From Pseudomonas sp. (GTDB lineage Bacteria > Pseudomonadota > Gammaproteobacteria > Pseudomonadales > Pseudomonadaceae), in NCBI GenBank assembly GCA_003525045.1, contig DQGF01000180.1, forward strand, positions 2,381 through 9,586: a stretch of 7,206 nt of DNA. The letters are read 5' to 3'. A program made the position numbers and the translations under genes. The notes beneath the pieces were generated by a model that had not been told where the DNA came from, searched no databases, and saw only the letters and a list, made by a program, of their open reading frames with translations. This document shows, one piece after another, positions 6,308 through 7,206 of the stretch. The number at the start of each line of letters is the position of its first letter. Position 1 is the first letter of the stretch.

Positions 6308-7206
6308 TCAGCGCAACATGCCGCTGCCGTAACCCTTCAGGTTGGCTTTCTTCATCAGGGATTCGTACTGGTGCGAAACGAGGTGCGATTGTACTTGGGA
6401 CATGAAGTCCATCACAACCACGACCACGATCAGCAACGAGGTCCCGCCAAGGTAGAACGGAACGTTTGCTGCAACCACCAGGAACTGGGGCAACAGGCAC
6501 ACGGCCGTCATATATAGAGCACCGAACAGGGTCAAACGAGTCAGAACGCCATCAATGTAGCGCGCCGACTGCTCGCCTGGACGGATGCCCGGAATAAAGG
6601 CACCGGACTTCTTCAGGTTTTCCGCTACGTCTTTCGGATTGAACATCAACGCCGTATAGAAGAAGCAGAAGAAAATAATCCCTGCACTAAACAGCAGAAT
6701 ATTCAACGGCTGACCAGGAGCGATCGACTGCGAGATGTCCTGCAACCAGCCCAAACCTTCGGACTGGCCGAACCAGGTACCCAACGAAGCCGGGAACAGC
6801 AAAATGCTGCTCGCGAAAATGGCCGGAATAACACCGGCCATGTTCACCTTCAGCGGCAAGTGGCTGGTCTGCGCAGCGAAGACCTTGCGGCCCTGCTGAC
6901 GCTTGGCGTAGTGAACAGCAATACGACGCTGACCACGCTCAATGAACACCACGAAACCGATAATCGCTACTGCCAGCAAACCGATGGCAACCAGGGCGAA
7001 AATGTTGATATCACCCTGACGCGCAGACTCGAAAGACTGCCCGATCGCTCTCGGAAGACCGGCGACGATACCTGCGAAAATCAACATCGAGATACCGTTG
7101 CCAACACCACGCTCAGTAATCTGCTCACCCAGCCACATCATGAACATCGCACCAGCCACAAAAGTGGATACCGCGACGAAATGGAAGCCAAAGTCACCAG
7201 TGAACG
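6308..7206 (-). CDS. secY: Protein translocase subunit SecY, C-terminal part (5' end outside window)
   Basis: SecY is the pore of the inner-membrane SecYEG channel, through which SecA drives unfolded proteins and into which membrane proteins insert. The frame is open to the right edge, giving the last 298 residues of a protein usually about 440 long; the GTG at 7157-7159 is internal. The part seen begins in transmembrane segment 4 and continues to segment 10. Landmarks in order are [17 protein letters not shown], the segment 6 end with [10 protein letters not shown], the cytoplasmic C4 loop, [18 protein letters not shown] (segment 7), [13 protein letters not shown] (segment 8), and the C5 loop with GIRPGEQ, whose Arg (about residue 208 of the part seen) matches E. 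coli Arg357, needed for SecA-driven export. The end NLKGYG is conserved and is followed by a short SGMLR tail. It is co-transcribed with rpmJ. Confidence 0.98.
   Translation of the reverse strand, partial: FTGDFGFHFVAVSTFVAGAMFMMWLGEQITERGVGNGISMLIFAGIVAGLPRAIGQSFESARQGDINIFALVAIGLLAVAIIGFVVFIERGQRRIAVHYAKRQQGRKVFAAQTSHLPLKVNMAGVIPAIFASSILLFPASLGTWFGQSEGLGWLQDISQSIAPGQPLNILLFSAGIIFFCFFYTALMFNPKDVAENLKKSGAFIPGIRPGEQSARYIDGVLTRLTLFGALYMTAVCLLPQFLVVAANVPFYLGGTSLLIVVVVVMDFMSQVQSHLVSHQYESLMKKANLKGYGSGMLR

Noticed and set aside
6135..6500. 121-codon minus-strand frame overlapping secY and rpmJ
   Set aside because: It is out of frame with both real genes and covers their conserved coding sequence; no ribosome site or domain supports it.

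Overview
The window is a piece of a Pseudomonas chromosome, most likely from the fluorescens/putida/syringae side of the genus. The gene order uvrA - ferritin - katA - rplQ - rpoA - rpsD - rpsK - rpsM - rpmJ - secY is the one known from Pseudomonas. The protein sequences fit, and the spacer after uvrA carries a pair of inverted REP elements with the GTAGGAGC core typical of these species. No mobile gene, CRISPR array, tRNA or rRNA gene was seen.

Layout. Positions 1-759 (+) hold the C-terminal third or less of uvrA (nucleotide excision repair), entering from the left edge. All other genes are on the minus strand. From 760 to 900 lies a convergent spacer with a strong bidirectional terminator and a REPIN. 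Positions 901-1365 encode a bacterioferritin-family ferritin lacking the haem-ligand methionine, and 1515-2969 encode the monofunctional haem catalase KatA. A terminator between them makes them separate transcription units. Positions 3166-6034 hold the alpha operon, transcribed rpsM-rpsK-rpsD-rpoA-rplQ and closed by a terminator at 3120-3146. Positions 6164-7206 hold the distal end of the spc operon, rpmJ and the C-terminal two thirds of secY, which runs off the right edge.

How it works together. The right two thirds are core gene expression and export: S13, S11, S4, RNA polymerase alpha, L17, L36 and the SecY channel. The 129-bp rpmJ-rpsM gap is the most informative non-coding stretch. It holds a GC-rich hairpin ending the spc operon, then a good sigma70-type promoter (TTGATT - 17 bp - TATTAT) with a GC-rich discriminator, then a short leader that can be drawn as a pseudoknot covering the rpsM Shine-Dalgarno sequence. 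The left part joins iron storage and peroxide removal: ferritin and catalase sit side by side, and in P. aeruginosa the equivalent ferritin is reported to support KatA activity.

No new system was found. This is a conserved housekeeping region, and the points worth a second look are regulatory (alpha-operon leader, katA upstream region), the haem-ligand change in the ferritin, and the REPIN.
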